From IMG/VR virus record IMGVR_UViG_3300025697_000023, positions 1 to 64,000 of that record: DNA of 64,000 nt; one strand, written 5' to 3'. Positions 36,162 to 45,771 of this stretch are shown one piece after another. The DNA comes from a virus. A program made the position numbers and the translations under genes. Every line of letters begins with the position of its first letter. Position 1 is the stretch's first letter. The notes below the pieces were generated by a model that worked only from the letters and a program-made list of their open reading frames with translations, ran no database searches and was not told where the DNA came from.

Positions 36162-39100
36162 ATGCCAGACTTGACCCCCATTATGATGGACCCGGAACAA
36201 AAACGGGCAGCTATAAAGCAGCGCGTTATGGAAGGACTTCGTGAATCTTTCCCTGTAAAATCGCGCAATAAAACATTAGAAGTCTTGGACCTGAAATTTG
36301 TAGACAAAGATTTTTCTCCGTCAGACCAAAAGGCAGCGCTTCTCCGGGGGGATACCTTGCATGAGGCTGTGAAAGGAACACTCAGACTCAAAGATAAAGA
36401 TGGCAAATTAATTGACGAACTCAAAGATTTTACCATGGCCAGGATTCCTTGGTTTACTCCTCGCCACACATTTATTGTAGGGGGCAACGAGTATTCTGTT
36501 TCTAATATGGTACGGCCCAAGCCGGGAGTCTATGCGCGTAAACGTGCTAATGAAGTTCTCGAAGCTAACTTTAATATCGTTGGAGGCCACAACTTTAATA
36601 TCACTATGGACCCTGAGAAAGGAGAACCGCAACTTGAATACGGTTCTTCAAAAATACCCTTGTATACAATTCTCCGTAAAGCCGGAGTATCTCATGAGCG
36701 TATTGCTAAGATATGGGGTCGAAAACTTGCAGAACAAAATCATAAAAAACTAAGTAAAAATGCTGATAAACATGTAGATAAACTTTACAACAAAATAATC
36801 CCGGAATACCGCCAAAAAGCAGGTGCGGGTACCTCTGATAAAATAGATGAGATTTTTGCGCGTTACGCTGACACCCACATGGACCCGGATGTCAATGAAG
36901 CCACGCTAGGTAAACGCTACTCTGGTGTTTCTCAGGACAGTCTCTTAGATGCTTCAGGTAAAGTACTCCAAATTTTTAAACAAGACGCGGAGGTCGACGA
37001 CCGAGACAACCTGGATTTTAAAACTATTCATGGTGTCGAAGATTTCTTTAAAGAACGTATCAAGCTTGACGCCCGGGACGTGGCACGAAAAACTGCAATC
37101 AAAATGGAAGTTGTACCGGAACTTAAGAAAGCTCTAGCGTCAGGCCCGTTTACTAAGGGGATTCTTAAGTTTATCAATAGCTCTCAGTTAGCATCTGTGC
37201 CTACGCAAACTAATCCTATGGAGTTAATTGATGCTGCCATGCGGGTTACTTCTTTGGGTGAAGGAGGGATCTCGTCAGAGCGTGCTATTCCTATAGAAGC
37301 TCGGTACACACATCCTACTCAGATTGGTGCCCTGGATCCTATACGTACTCCCGAGTCTTTCCGAGCAGGTATAGACGTCCGTGCTGCTATGATGGTTAAG
37401 CGCGATAATAACGGCAATATCTATGTCCCCGTTTACGACGTAAAGAAAAAGAAATCTAAATATATTCGTGCAGGAGAAATCCAGCGAAAGATATTGGCTT
37501 TTCCAGGTCAGAAAATGACAGGTAAAGTAGATGTCTTAGACCGGGGCCGAGTTAGAGTGCTTCCTGCATCTCAGGTAGATTATCAAATCCCACATGTATC
37601 CGCCATGTATAGTCCCACGACTAATCTGGTTCCGTTTATAGAATCATCCCAGGGTAACCGAGCTATTATGGGTTCCAAGATGAGTACTCAAGCGCTTTCG
37701 CTAGTAGATCGCGAAGCTCCCCTGGTACAGGTTAAGTCCCAAACAGGAGACTCCTTCGAAAGTTTGATGGGGAGCATTATTAATCCAACGGCACCAATCA
37801 ATGGAACAGTTACCCGAGTTACTGATGAGTATATCTATATACGTCCTGACGGTGAAAAGGTGGGTGCTGTAGGGGGTAAGACCGTTAAAGTTCCGTATGA
37901 GAAAGATTTTCCTTTAGCATCTAAGACGTACTTAGATCACAAAATATTAGTAAAAAGTGGGGACCGCGTAAAGCGTGGACAAACTTTAGGAGAGTCTAAT
38001 TTTACTCGAGGAGGCAAGCTGGCTTTGGGTAAGAACCTACGGGTAGCTTACATGCCTTACTACGGAGCAAACTCTAATGACGCCGTGGTTGTAAGTGAAG
38101 GTGGCGCCGGAAAACTAACATCAGAACGAATGTATAAGATTGTTGTTACCCGGGATAATGACCTCACGTTTAACCGGGAAAAACATAGAACATATTATGG
38201 ACACGGCTACACGAAAGACCAGTATGGTCCTCTGGACAATGAGGGAGTAGTCAAACCGGGAGCTAAAATTAAGAGTGGGGATCCTGTAATTCTGGGTCTT
38301 CGTAAATCTGAAATGACTGCTGACGACATCATTCTTGGAAAATTGCATAGGTCTCTCGCTCGACCTTACCGGGAGTTTAAGCAGGGGTGGGACCATGACT
38401 ATGAGGGCGAAGTTATCGATGTTGTAAAAACTCCCAAGCGTATTGCGCTCACGATTAAAACTAGAGAAAGAGCCACGGTTGGTGATAAACTCTGTTACAC
38501 AAAAGATACTGATGTACTTACTACCGGCGGGTGGTTGCCTATATCTGAAGTAGATTACAATACCGTACTCTATACGCTCAAACAAAATGGAAATATAGAG
38601 CTTCAGTTGCCTACAGAACTTTATCGGTATAACAGCGCGGACGAACTGTATGAACTAGAATCCCAACAAGTTAACCTGAGGGTCACACCTAATCATAATC
38701 TGTATGTAAAAACTCGGAATGCGCAAGATTATGCACTAATAGAAGCTCAAAAAGTATTGGGTAAACGTGTAAGACATAAGAAAGATGGAATTTGGCAAGC
38801 AGAAACCCCCCGGGCAGTTAGAATACCCACAGTTATACGAAAAACGGTAGGACGAAAATCTAAAAAATTACCTGAGATTGATACGCTAGCATGGTGTAGA
38901 TTTTTGGGCGCGTATTTAGCGAACGGAAGTTTTTTAGTTCATATGCGGAAAGACCGTAAAGGAAGTATCGAATACAGGACTGCTATACACACCGTGGAAG
39001 GGCAAACACACAGTGTATCGGGAGACCAGCATACTTGGATCCAAAATATTATTAATGCTTGTGGGTTTGTAGGACAACAACGGAAAGATCGATATAACAT

Positions 39101-41579
39101 TTCTTCTCGGCAGCTTACGGAATATGTATCTCAATTTGGTCATGCTCAAGATAAACATATTCCTCCTGAGGTTTTCACGTGGGGAATTGACGCTGCACAG
39201 GCTATGTTGGAAGGATTAATGGGCTGTGACGGAAATGCTTCTCAGAGCGGTAGTTGGTCATATTCTACTGTTTCAAAACAACTAGCGGATGATGTTCAAC
39301 GTCTTGTGCTCCACGCAGGATGGGCGGCGAATATAAAAGAAAAGATGCCAGATAATCCTAACTGGAGTTTATGTTATAGTGTTCGGATTGTTAAATCTAA
39401 GTTAGCACCCCAAATAAATCATGGGCATTCACGAACACAAAATGGTCAAGAAGAACGAATAATTAAATCAAAAGAACCGGTATGGGGGGTTACAGTTCCC
39501 AATCATGTTCTTTATGTCCGCGTTAAAGGAACTACTGTCTGGTCAGGGAATTCAGGACGTTTCGGCAATAAAGGAGTTATCTCCCAAATTATTCCTGACG
39601 ACCAAATGATTGCGGATGAAGCTGGAAAACCTATTGATCTCATCATGACTTCTGCCGGAGTAGTTTCTAGAGTAAACCCCAGTCAGATTATTGAATCTGC
39701 GGTAGGAAAAGTTGCGGAGAAGAGAGGTAAACCCCTGCTTGTTGAAAACTTTTCAGGCCAAGATAATGTTAAGTGGGCAAAAGAGTTACTCAAAAAACAC
39801 GGGATCAAAGATAAAGAAACTGTGTATGACCCCCGAACGGGCAAGAAGATTCCGGGAGTATTTGTAGGTCGTCAATTTATAATGAAATTGTTTAAGTCCA
39901 CAGATACTAACTACGGAGCCCGCGGTCTAGGAAGTTACGACGTAAACCTTCAACCCACCAAGGGCGGTGCCTTGAGCGCCAAGACTCTGGGGCGAATGGA
40001 GTTTGATGCACTGATAGGACACAATGCTAGAAACATGCTTCGTGAAGCCACCGCAATTAAAAGTCAAAAAAACGATGAATACTGGCGAGCACTGCAGCTA
40101 GGGTATCCAACTCCACAACCAAAAACCACCTTTGCAGCTGATAAGTTTTTGAACATGCTTACTGGAGCTGGCATCAAGGTTAACCGCCATAAAAATATAA
40201 TGTCTCTTGCACCTTTGACTGACGCTGATGTTACAAAATTATCTGCGGGGGAAATCAAAGATGCAAAATTAGTTAGAGCCCGGGACCTTCGACCGGAAGT
40301 AGGCGGACTCTTTGATCCAGCTATAACAGGAGGTTTGCAAGGGACTAAGTTCAGCCATGTGTCTTTGGCTGAGCCTGTTATTAGTCCCGTATTCCGTGAC
40401 CCTGTTCGTAGGCTTTTAGGCATGACAGTAAGTCAACTCAATACTGCAGTTAATGAAAAGGGTGCTAAGCATATCCAAAAAGAATTAGCTAAAATTAATA
40501 TAGATCAGCGTCTTCGTGACTTGTATAAATCGATGAAAAAGAAATCAGGGACGCAACTTGATAATGATTTGAAACAGACTAAGTATCTACGGTCGTTGAA
40601 AAAACTAGACCTTACTCCTGACAAAGCCTATATCGTTTCAAAGATACCCGTAGTGCCTCCAGTAGTGCGCCCCATCATCCCTGGTAAGGGTGGTCAGGAG
40701 ATCATGTACGGGGATATTAATCCACTCTACCGAGATCTTATCTACATTAATAATCAGTTCAAGGATGTTAAGAAAAACAAAGTTTTGCTGGATGAAGATA
40801 AAAACTTACGGCCAGCCCTCCAAGAAGCTGTGGGAGCTATCTACGGAACCAATGACCCTGTTACTCAAAAATCTAGAGCACGAGGTCACAAAGGATTCCT
40901 GACTGCCATTGCGGGAACCACTCCTAAGCTTGGGTATTTTCAATCCAAGTTGATTTCAAAAACACAGGATGTTTCTGGCCGCGGAACTATTGTACCTGAC
41001 GTTACCCTGGGGATTGATGAAGTAGGAATTCCTGAAGATATGCTCTGGACAATGTATGAAAAATTCTTGGTTAAGCGGTTGGTACAGAATGGTTACAAGG
41101 CTCTTCAGGCACGCGAGATGGTTGAGGAGCGGCATCCTGGAGCACGCGACATGCTTATGCGAGAAATACAGGAGAGGCCTGTAGTAGTTAACCGGGCGCC
41201 TACGCTGCATCGATACAACATGCTTGGTGCCTTCCCCAAAGCTGTTCCCGGTAAAACGATTAGAATTAATCCCTTTATGGAACCGAGCTTGAATGCAGAT
41301 TATGATGGTGACAGCATGAATATCCATGTCCCCGTCAGTCCGGAAGCAGTTAATGATGCCAAGGATATCACATTATCTCACATGCTCTTCAGTGACAAAG
41401 CCCGGGACAGTCTCCTAGTCTTCCCTGAAATGGAGGCCATCATGGGTCTCGCTCATGCTACTGAAGTAGATGATAAAAATACCACTACAAAAGATTTTAA
41501 AAACAAGGGAGATGCCCTGAAGGCATATTATGCGGGTAAGATTGGATTAGGAACTCGAGTGAAGGTAGGTAAAAAGTAA
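36162..41579 (+). CDS. RNA polymerase beta subunit fused to the N-terminal part of beta-prime, intein-containing
   Basis: 1805 residues including a 353-residue intein. The beta part includes GALDPIRTPESFRAGID near 389, MPYYGANSNDAVVVSE near 631, GDKL/SGRFGNKGVIS at the intein junction (the beta GDKMAGRHGNKG segment) and GGALSAKTLGRMEFDAL. The beta-prime part follows in the same frame: VVPPVVRPI, DVSGRGTIVPDV, RPVVVNRAPTLHRYN and the catalytic NADYDGDSMN (Asp1713, 1715, 1717). The beta-prime N-terminal zinc ribbon seems absent. The rest of beta-prime is encoded at 43340. Fusion of beta and beta-prime is rare and known in a few bacteria. Phage multisubunit enzymes lack alpha, and none is seen. 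Location in the virion block makes a packaged enzyme possible. Confidence 0.95.
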   Translation: MPDLTPIMMDPEQKRAAIKQRVMEGLRESFPVKSRNKTLEVLDLKFVDKDFSPSDQKAALLRGDTLHEAVKGTLRLKDKDGKLIDELKDFTMARIPWFTPRHTFIVGGNEYSVSNMVRPKPGVYARKRANEVLEANFNIVGGHNFNITMDPEKGEPQLEYGSSKIPLYTILRKAGVSHERIAKIWGRKLAEQNHKKLSKNADKHVDKLYNKIIPEYRQKAGAGTSDKIDEIFARYADTHMDPDVNEATLGKRYSGVSQDSLLDASGKVLQIFKQDAEVDDRDNLDFKTIHGVEDFFKERIKLDARDVARKTAIKMEVVPELKKALASGPFTKGILKFINSSQLASVPTQTNPMELIDAAMRVTSLGEGGISSERAIPIEARYTHPTQIGALDPIRTPESFRAGIDVRAAMMVKRDNNGNIYVPVYDVKKKKSKYIRAGEIQRKILAFPGQKMTGKVDVLDRGRVRVLPASQVDYQIPHVSAMYSPTTNLVPFIESSQGNRAIMGSKMSTQALSLVDREAPLVQVKSQTGDSFESLMGSIINPTAPINGTVTRVTDEYIYIRPDGEKVGAVGGKTVKVPYEKDFPLASKTYLDHKILVKSGDRVKRGQTLGESNFTRGGKLALGKNLRVAYMPYYGANSNDAVVVSEGGAGKLTSERMYKIVVTRDNDLTFNREKHRTYYGHGYTKDQYGPLDNEGVVKPGAKIKSGDPVILGLRKSEMTADDIILGKLHRSLARPYREFKQGWDHDYEGEVIDVVKTPKRIALTIKTRERATVGDKLCYTKDTDVLTTGGWLPISEVDYNTVLYTLKQNGNIELQLPTELYRYNSADELYELESQQVNLRVTPNHNLYVKTRNAQDYALIEAQKVLGKRVRHKKDGIWQAETPRAVRIPTVIRKTVGRKSKKLPEIDTLAWCRFLGAYLANGSFLVHMRKDRKGSIEYRTAIHTVEGQTHSVSGDQHTWIQNIINACGFVGQQRKDRYNISSRQLTEYVSQFGHAQDKHIPPEVFTWGIDAAQAMLEGLMGCDGNASQSGSWSYSTVSKQLADDVQRLVLHAGWAANIKEKMPDNPNWSLCYSVRIVKSKLAPQINHGHSRTQNGQEERIIKSKEPVWGVTVPNHVLYVRVKGTTVWSGNSGRFGNKGVISQIIPDDQMIADEAGKPIDLIMTSAGVVSRVNPSQIIESAVGKVAEKRGKPLLVENFSGQDNVKWAKELLKKHGIKDKETVYDPRTGKKIPGVFVGRQFIMKLFKSTDTNYGARGLGSYDVNLQPTKGGALSAKTLGRMEFDALIGHNARNMLREATAIKSQKNDEYWRALQLGYPTPQPKTTFAADKFLNMLTGAGIKVNRHKNIMSLAPLTDADVTKLSAGEIKDAKLVRARDLRPEVGGLFDPAITGGLQGTKFSHVSLAEPVISPVFRDPVRRLLGMTVSQLNTAVNEKGAKHIQKELAKINIDQRLRDLYKSMKKKSGTQLDNDLKQTKYLRSLKKLDLTPDKAYIVSKIPVVPPVVRPIIPGKGGQEIMYGDINPLYRDLIYINNQFKDVKKNKVLLDEDKNLRPALQEAVGAIYGTNDPVTQKSRARGHKGFLTAIAGTTPKLGYFQSKLISKTQDVSGRGTIVPDVTLGIDEVGIPEDMLWTMYEKFLVKRLVQNGYKALQAREMVEERHPGARDMLMREIQERPVVVNRAPTLHRYNMLGAFPKAVPGKTIRINPFMEPSLNADYDGDSMNIHVPVSPEAVNDAKDITLSHMLFSDKARDSLLVFPEMEAIMGLAHATEVDDKNTTTKDFKNKGDALKAYYAGKIGLGTRVKVGKK
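38493..39551 (+). other. Intein (353 aa) with LAGLIDADG-type endonuclease in the beta part of RNA polymerase
   Basis: Residues 778-1130. It begins CYTKDTDVLTTGGWLPI (block A), has VTPNHNLYVK (block B, 841-850) and ends VWGVTVPNHVLYVRV...TVWSGN before the +1 Ser of SGRFGNK. The residue before the final Asn is Gly rather than the common His. Two endonuclease motifs are visible: FLGAYLANG (914-922), with Asn in place of the catalytic Asp, and MLEGLMGCDG (1015-1024), which is intact. The insertion site is a conserved active-site segment of beta. Confidence 0.92.
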
Positions 41580-43070
41580 GTGGCTACTTCCCCCAATTCC
41601 TGGAGCGCCCGCTTAACTGGCGGAAATCCTCTTACTAAGCAGGATGTCCACGACTACTATACTGACCCTGTCATCCAGCAACGTATGTTAGCAGCTCTGG
41701 CTGGACGTAACTTACTCGCAGTTATGTCTAGGTCTCCAACACAGCAGATATTTAAACGCTATCTTGGGAAGAACAAACCCATCCGGATTGACTCGAAAGA
41801 TGATCTCGATTATTATACATCCCGTCGTTACACTGAGTTTCATCCTACCGTAGGAGACCAAACACAGGAGGTATGGGTTGATATCGATCCCGGTAAAGGC
41901 GTTTCTACCGCACAACTCAAACCAGCTGTCAGGGATGTTGCAAAAACTGTACGTTCCGTACCCAACGTCCGTGATGTCGCCATCTCTTTCTCCGGAGGGC
42001 GTGGCTTCCACGTTCGTGGCTTTTTGGATAAGCCCCGTAATACCGATAGAATGCGCAAACAGCTCGAGTCTGAACTGGGCGGAATTCTCAAAACTACCCC
42101 AGCATATACTCTGACGCCCCCGGGTAAGGGTGAAATTCGCCTGGATGTGTCTACCCTGCATAACAAGGGATCCCTTCGGGCCCCGTACTCACTCCACAGC
42201 GAGACCGGGCTCGTAGCTCTACCTCTAAAAAATAATGAACTAGATAAATTCGATCCTAAGAAAGATGCTACTCCTGAGGAAGTTCTTAAGCGTAAAGAAT
42301 TTGCGCCCGGAATTTCTATGGAGCGAACTATTCAACCAATTCCTGAAGAGAGCGGGAAACATTGGACCCTTGCAGTTCAGGAACATAACGCAAAAAAAGC
42401 AGGTAAACATTTTGATCTTCGTCTGGTAGATCCTAGTACAGGCTTTGCGCATTCTTGGGCAATTCCTAAGACCAAGTTTCCGGCACAAAAGGATCGTCCT
42501 ATTCTGGCTATCCAAACTCCTACACATACTGCTGAGTATGCTCTCCAGTTTGGTGCAGACAAGACACGTACAATCGGTAAAGGGTATGGTGCTGGAACCG
42601 TTCGTATTGTTGAAAAGAATCCTGTAAAAATTATTACGGCTAAACCAAACTCAATAAAGTTTGAAAAGGACACAGGGGAGACCTATCATTTGTTTAGGAC
42701 AAAGGATACAACCTGGCTTTTGAGAAATATAACAAGTACAAAAGAGGGAGCCGATATGTCTGAGGCGTTTAATACGGGGTATAGGCTGACAATGGAAAAA
42801 ATAGCAGCCCGTCGAACCATGGGTATGGAGGGCTCTCCACCTGTAAGTGAAACGAACCAGCCCCTGGAGAACGCTGATCAGGGGGGTGCAGCAGACTCCT
42901 TAGCAAAAATGCTCCAAGAAATTCCCGAACTACAGTCTAAAAACCAGAGTAAGAGTACTAACTTGGGAATACAGCAGAGACTCAACAGACGCACAGGATG
43001 GTCAGGTCCTCATAGTATGCAGGGAGAACGAATCGAGGGAGCTTCACCTATTATGGTGGGAAGGTGGTAA
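41580..43070 (+). CDS. Archaeo-eukaryotic-type primase fused to a LigD-type 3'-phosphoesterase domain
   Basis: 496 residues; GTG start directly after the RNA polymerase stop, with GGTAGG upstream. The first ~215 residues fit the AEP/LigD polymerase fold: VWVDIDPGKG (Asp101, Asp103), SFSGGRGFHV (His144), RLDVSTL and KGSLRAPYSLHSETGL. Residues ~261-385 fit the phosphoesterase domain of bacterial ligase D: LAVQEHNAKKAGKHFDLRL, HSWAIPK and GKGYGAGTVRIVE. No ligase domain is present. The C-terminal tail has MEKIAARRTMGMEG, the motif common in this virion block. It might make or polish 3' ends of primers. The gene stands between the two RNA polymerase genes, an unusual place for a primase. Confidence 0.85.
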   Translation: MATSPNSWSARLTGGNPLTKQDVHDYYTDPVIQQRMLAALAGRNLLAVMSRSPTQQIFKRYLGKNKPIRIDSKDDLDYYTSRRYTEFHPTVGDQTQEVWVDIDPGKGVSTAQLKPAVRDVAKTVRSVPNVRDVAISFSGGRGFHVRGFLDKPRNTDRMRKQLESELGGILKTTPAYTLTPPGKGEIRLDVSTLHNKGSLRAPYSLHSETGLVALPLKNNELDKFDPKKDATPEEVLKRKEFAPGISMERTIQPIPEESGKHWTLAVQEHNAKKAGKHFDLRLVDPSTGFAHSWAIPKTKFPAQKDRPILAIQTPTHTAEYALQFGADKTRTIGKGYGAGTVRIVEKNPVKIITAKPNSIKFEKDTGETYHLFRTKDTTWLLRNITSTKEGADMSEAFNTGYRLTMEKIAARRTMGMEGSPPVSETNQPLENADQGGAADSLAKMLQEIPELQSKNQSKSTNLGIQQRLNRRTGWSGPHSMQGERIEGASPIMVGRW

Positions 43071-43072
43071 AG

Positions 43073-43339
43073 ATGAAGAAGACAGCAAACCAAATCGCAG
43101 ACGAAGTTATTGAGAAAGTGGCAATGCCTTACAAAGGAATGATAAAGTCCACTAAACAGATGATTAAAACCTTGACAGGATTTAATGATGCTGCAAGCCG
43201 TAAAGCACTCAAAGAAAGTCAAAAATTCTTAAAAGAAATGGAAGCAGCACAGTCCACAGCAGCCCATGACTTGGGGAGCGTTGACATAGATAAAGGACTT
43301 AAATCCGTAGGTATGAAACCGTTAAACTTAGGTAAATAA
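43073..43339 (+). CDS. Small protein with MKKTANQIAD N-terminus (88 aa)
   Basis: The ATG at 43073 follows GGAAGGTGG. The first ~18 residues, MKKTANQIADEVIEKVA, are nearly the same as those of the 69-residue protein at 61721 (MKKTANQIADYVLQKVA); the rest differs. That pattern suggests a shared N-terminal address or processing signal joined to different bodies. The remainder is Lys-rich and helical. It ends where the beta-prime C-terminal gene begins. Confidence 0.7.
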   Translation: MKKTANQIADEVIEKVAMPYKGMIKSTKQMIKTLTGFNDAASRKALKESQKFLKEMEAAQSTAAHDLGSVDIDKGLKSVGMKPLNLGK

Positions 43340-45133
43340 ATGACTGAAACCTTCGGAAAATATCTAATTAACGATACCCTTCCACACGAACATCGTGTCA
43401 CTGGGGCAGTGACTAAAAAAGATTTCTCTAAGCGTATGGTGATCTTGGCTAAGGAAGATCCTACTAAATACGCAAAACTCGTAACGCGGCTCAAAAAACT
43501 AGGAGATGAATTAGCAACACAAGCAGGACTTTCTGTAGGTCTTGACGATATTACTCCGGAGTATTCTATTCGTAATCAAACCTTGGCTCCGTATTTGAAA
43601 AGATTTAGGGAAACTAAGTTAGCAGATAAACACCGGGCTATTGCTGAGGCCGCGCAGGAAAAAATGCAAAAAATGGTCATGCGCCATCCCGGGTCACTTA
43701 CTCAGCAGGTTCGTTCTGGAGCCCGAGGAAAATCGTTTCAGCTCATGGGTATTGTCGCAGGCCCTGTTGCCTCCAATGAACCTACAGGACAAACAGCTCC
43801 CTGGATCATTCAGAAATCCTACAGTGAAGGTCTATCTCCCGCGGACTATTGGGTGGCAGGTAACGAAGCAATCCTGAATACTATCAAATCAAGTACCTCT
43901 GTCTCCGAGCCTGGAGAATTGTCTAAAGTTCTAATTAACAATATGAATGATCTCATAATTACGGAAGATGACTGTGGAACCACTAATGGAATTCTCCTGA
44001 AAACCACAAATCCTGATGTTATCGATAGATACTTAGCTCGAGATACCGGGCCTTTCCGACGTAACATGCTTATCACTTCGCTACTACAGCCTAAGCTGGC
44101 ACGCACAAGTACTAAGGTATTGGTACGTTCTCCTATGACTTGTGAAGCGGGAGACGGAGTTTGCCAGAAGTGCCAAGGCCTCGACGAAAAAGGGAATATT
44201 CAGGAGATGGGAACCAATGTAGGCGTCCGTGCTGCTCAGGCTATGGCCGAACCCCTAACACAATTTGCACTGGATGCTAAGCACGGTACGCGTACCGCGA
44301 AGGGTGAGCGTAAAAAAGTAGGAGGCATCGTAGGCTTCCGACAAATTATTGAGTCACCTAAAACGTTTATTAATAAAGCAACTCTGGCATCAATATCTGG
44401 AAAAATTAAGAATATCGAGACTGCCCCCCAGGGAGGACATTTTGTTTTTGTTGATAACGAAAAACATTACGTCAGTCCTAATCTTGGTGTGATTGTTCAA
44501 AAAGGAGATGTCCTGGAGGCGGGGGATGTATTAAGTGAGGGTATTCCAAAACCTGATGAGGTGGTTAAATACAAAGGCCTCGGGGCGGGGCGTCTTTACA
44601 TGGTGAATACCCTAAAAGATCTATACCGTAATCAAGGTCGTGATCTTGACCAGCGTCATTTTGAACTCTTGGCCCGAGGTGAACTAGACTTTGCGAGGAT
44701 TGTAGATGATCCTGGAAATACATTTTTAAAGGGTGACATAGTAAGTTATAACCAAATTCAATCTACACTAGGGCGTGACACGCAGGAAGTACCAGTTAAG
44801 GATGCAATTGGACAAACACTCGGAAAAGATTATTTCCAATATTCTACAGGTCTTAGGGTTACTCCATCTGTTGCAAGATTTTTACAAAAAGAAAACGTAA
44901 AAAGTGTTCAGATTGCTCCGAGGGCTCCAGAGATAGAGTTTGTAATGAAACCTGCAACCCGTGCGCCCCTGCTTAATCCCGATTGGATGGCTCGACTATC
45001 CCACCGTAATTTGAAAGTTACTCTTCAGCAAGCAGCTCACTTTGGAGAAAAGTCAGATCTCCACGGAGTTCACCCTGTTCCGGCGTATATTATGGGAGTG
45101 GACTTTGGTAAAGGAGAACAGGGACGTTATTAA
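43340..45133 (+). CDS. RNA polymerase beta-prime subunit, C-terminal part
   Basis: 597 residues. RSGARGKSFQLMGIVAG (near 126), SYSEGLSPADYWVAGNEA (trigger loop/bridge region equivalent), IITEDDCGT, VRSPMTCEAGDGVCQKCQGLD (second beta-prime zinc site), and VGVRAAQAMAEPLTQFALD correspond to the downstream half of bacterial beta-prime. Together with the fused protein at 36162 it completes the enzyme. The break between the two parts falls after the catalytic Asp loop and before the trigger loop, similar to the split seen in phiKZ-type phages. It starts right after the small gene at 43073 and overlaps the next start by one base. Confidence 0.95.
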   Translation: MTETFGKYLINDTLPHEHRVTGAVTKKDFSKRMVILAKEDPTKYAKLVTRLKKLGDELATQAGLSVGLDDITPEYSIRNQTLAPYLKRFRETKLADKHRAIAEAAQEKMQKMVMRHPGSLTQQVRSGARGKSFQLMGIVAGPVASNEPTGQTAPWIIQKSYSEGLSPADYWVAGNEAILNTIKSSTSVSEPGELSKVLINNMNDLIITEDDCGTTNGILLKTTNPDVIDRYLARDTGPFRRNMLITSLLQPKLARTSTKVLVRSPMTCEAGDGVCQKCQGLDEKGNIQEMGTNVGVRAAQAMAEPLTQFALDAKHGTRTAKGERKKVGGIVGFRQIIESPKTFINKATLASISGKIKNIETAPQGGHFVFVDNEKHYVSPNLGVIVQKGDVLEAGDVLSEGIPKPDEVVKYKGLGAGRLYMVNTLKDLYRNQGRDLDQRHFELLARGELDFARIVDDPGNTFLKGDIVSYNQIQSTLGRDTQEVPVKDAIGQTLGKDYFQYSTGLRVTPSVARFLQKENVKSVQIAPRAPEIEFVMKPATRAPLLNPDWMARLSHRNLKVTLQQAAHFGEKSDLHGVHPVPAYIMGVDFGKGEQGRY

Positions 45134-45729
45134 TGTCTTTAGACGCTGCACAAGCTGGTCGTGATTCTGTTTTTCACCTTATGGGCATGGAGAAAGAAGC
45201 CAAGGTATTTTCTCCCGGGTGGCTCGGACGTCTTGGTCAGGGGGCCAAACGCTTTATGATAGGAGACCCTAAAAAATTTATGGGAGAAGTCCGGTCAGGA
45301 AAAGTAATGGCTCCTGGAAGTTCTATCCGTTCTATGTTTGCGTTGCCCAGTTTTAAAAAACACCCGATAAAAGCTACAGCAATGGGGGGACTTATTTACG
45401 GACTTCCAGCTTACGAGGGTTATCAGATTTCACAGGATCCTGAACCTAATAAGGCACAACGTATTGGAGGTATGCTCGGAGGAACAGCTCTGGGGTGGGC
45501 AGCTTTTGGGCCGGTTGGAATGCTTGGATCTATCCCAGCGGGGATGGCAGGTGAATGGGCTGGCGGTCAACTCGGAAAAGGTGTGGGGAAACTAACCGGA
45601 GAAGGAACTGCTACTCAAGCAGAACTTCCTCCGCCCTCACGACGATTAATGCCTCATCAATATTTCAAGCAAACATCTCAGAATCGACCTTTGACCGATG
45701 TTTCGAAATGGCAACAACAACAATATTAG
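45133..45729 (+). CDS. Gly-rich membrane-type protein of the virion block
   Basis: 198 residues; ATG overlaps the stop of beta-prime (TAATG). It has MEKEAKVFSPGW near the N-terminus and a central pair of Gly-rich hydrophobic stretches (ATAMGGLIYGLPAYEGY and MLGGTALGWAAFGPVGMLG) that could span a membrane as a glycine-zipper hairpin. Such proteins are often carried in virions and inserted in the host membrane at DNA entry. The C-terminus is Gln-rich. No family is recognised. Confidence 0.65.
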   Translation: MSLDAAQAGRDSVFHLMGMEKEAKVFSPGWLGRLGQGAKRFMIGDPKKFMGEVRSGKVMAPGSSIRSMFALPSFKKHPIKATAMGGLIYGLPAYEGYQISQDPEPNKAQRIGGMLGGTALGWAAFGPVGMLGSIPAGMAGEWAGGQLGKGVGKLTGEGTATQAELPPPSRRLMPHQYFKQTSQNRPLTDVSKWQQQQY

Positions 45730-45771
45730 CTCTTGAGGATTATCTTAAAAGGACCTATATTTGGACACGTA

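Noticed and set aside
41712-42673. Several leftward ORFs of 95-149 codons opposite the primase-phosphoesterase gene
   Set aside because: The plus-strand gene has clear domain motifs through this whole stretch; the opposite frames lack start signals and familiar folds.
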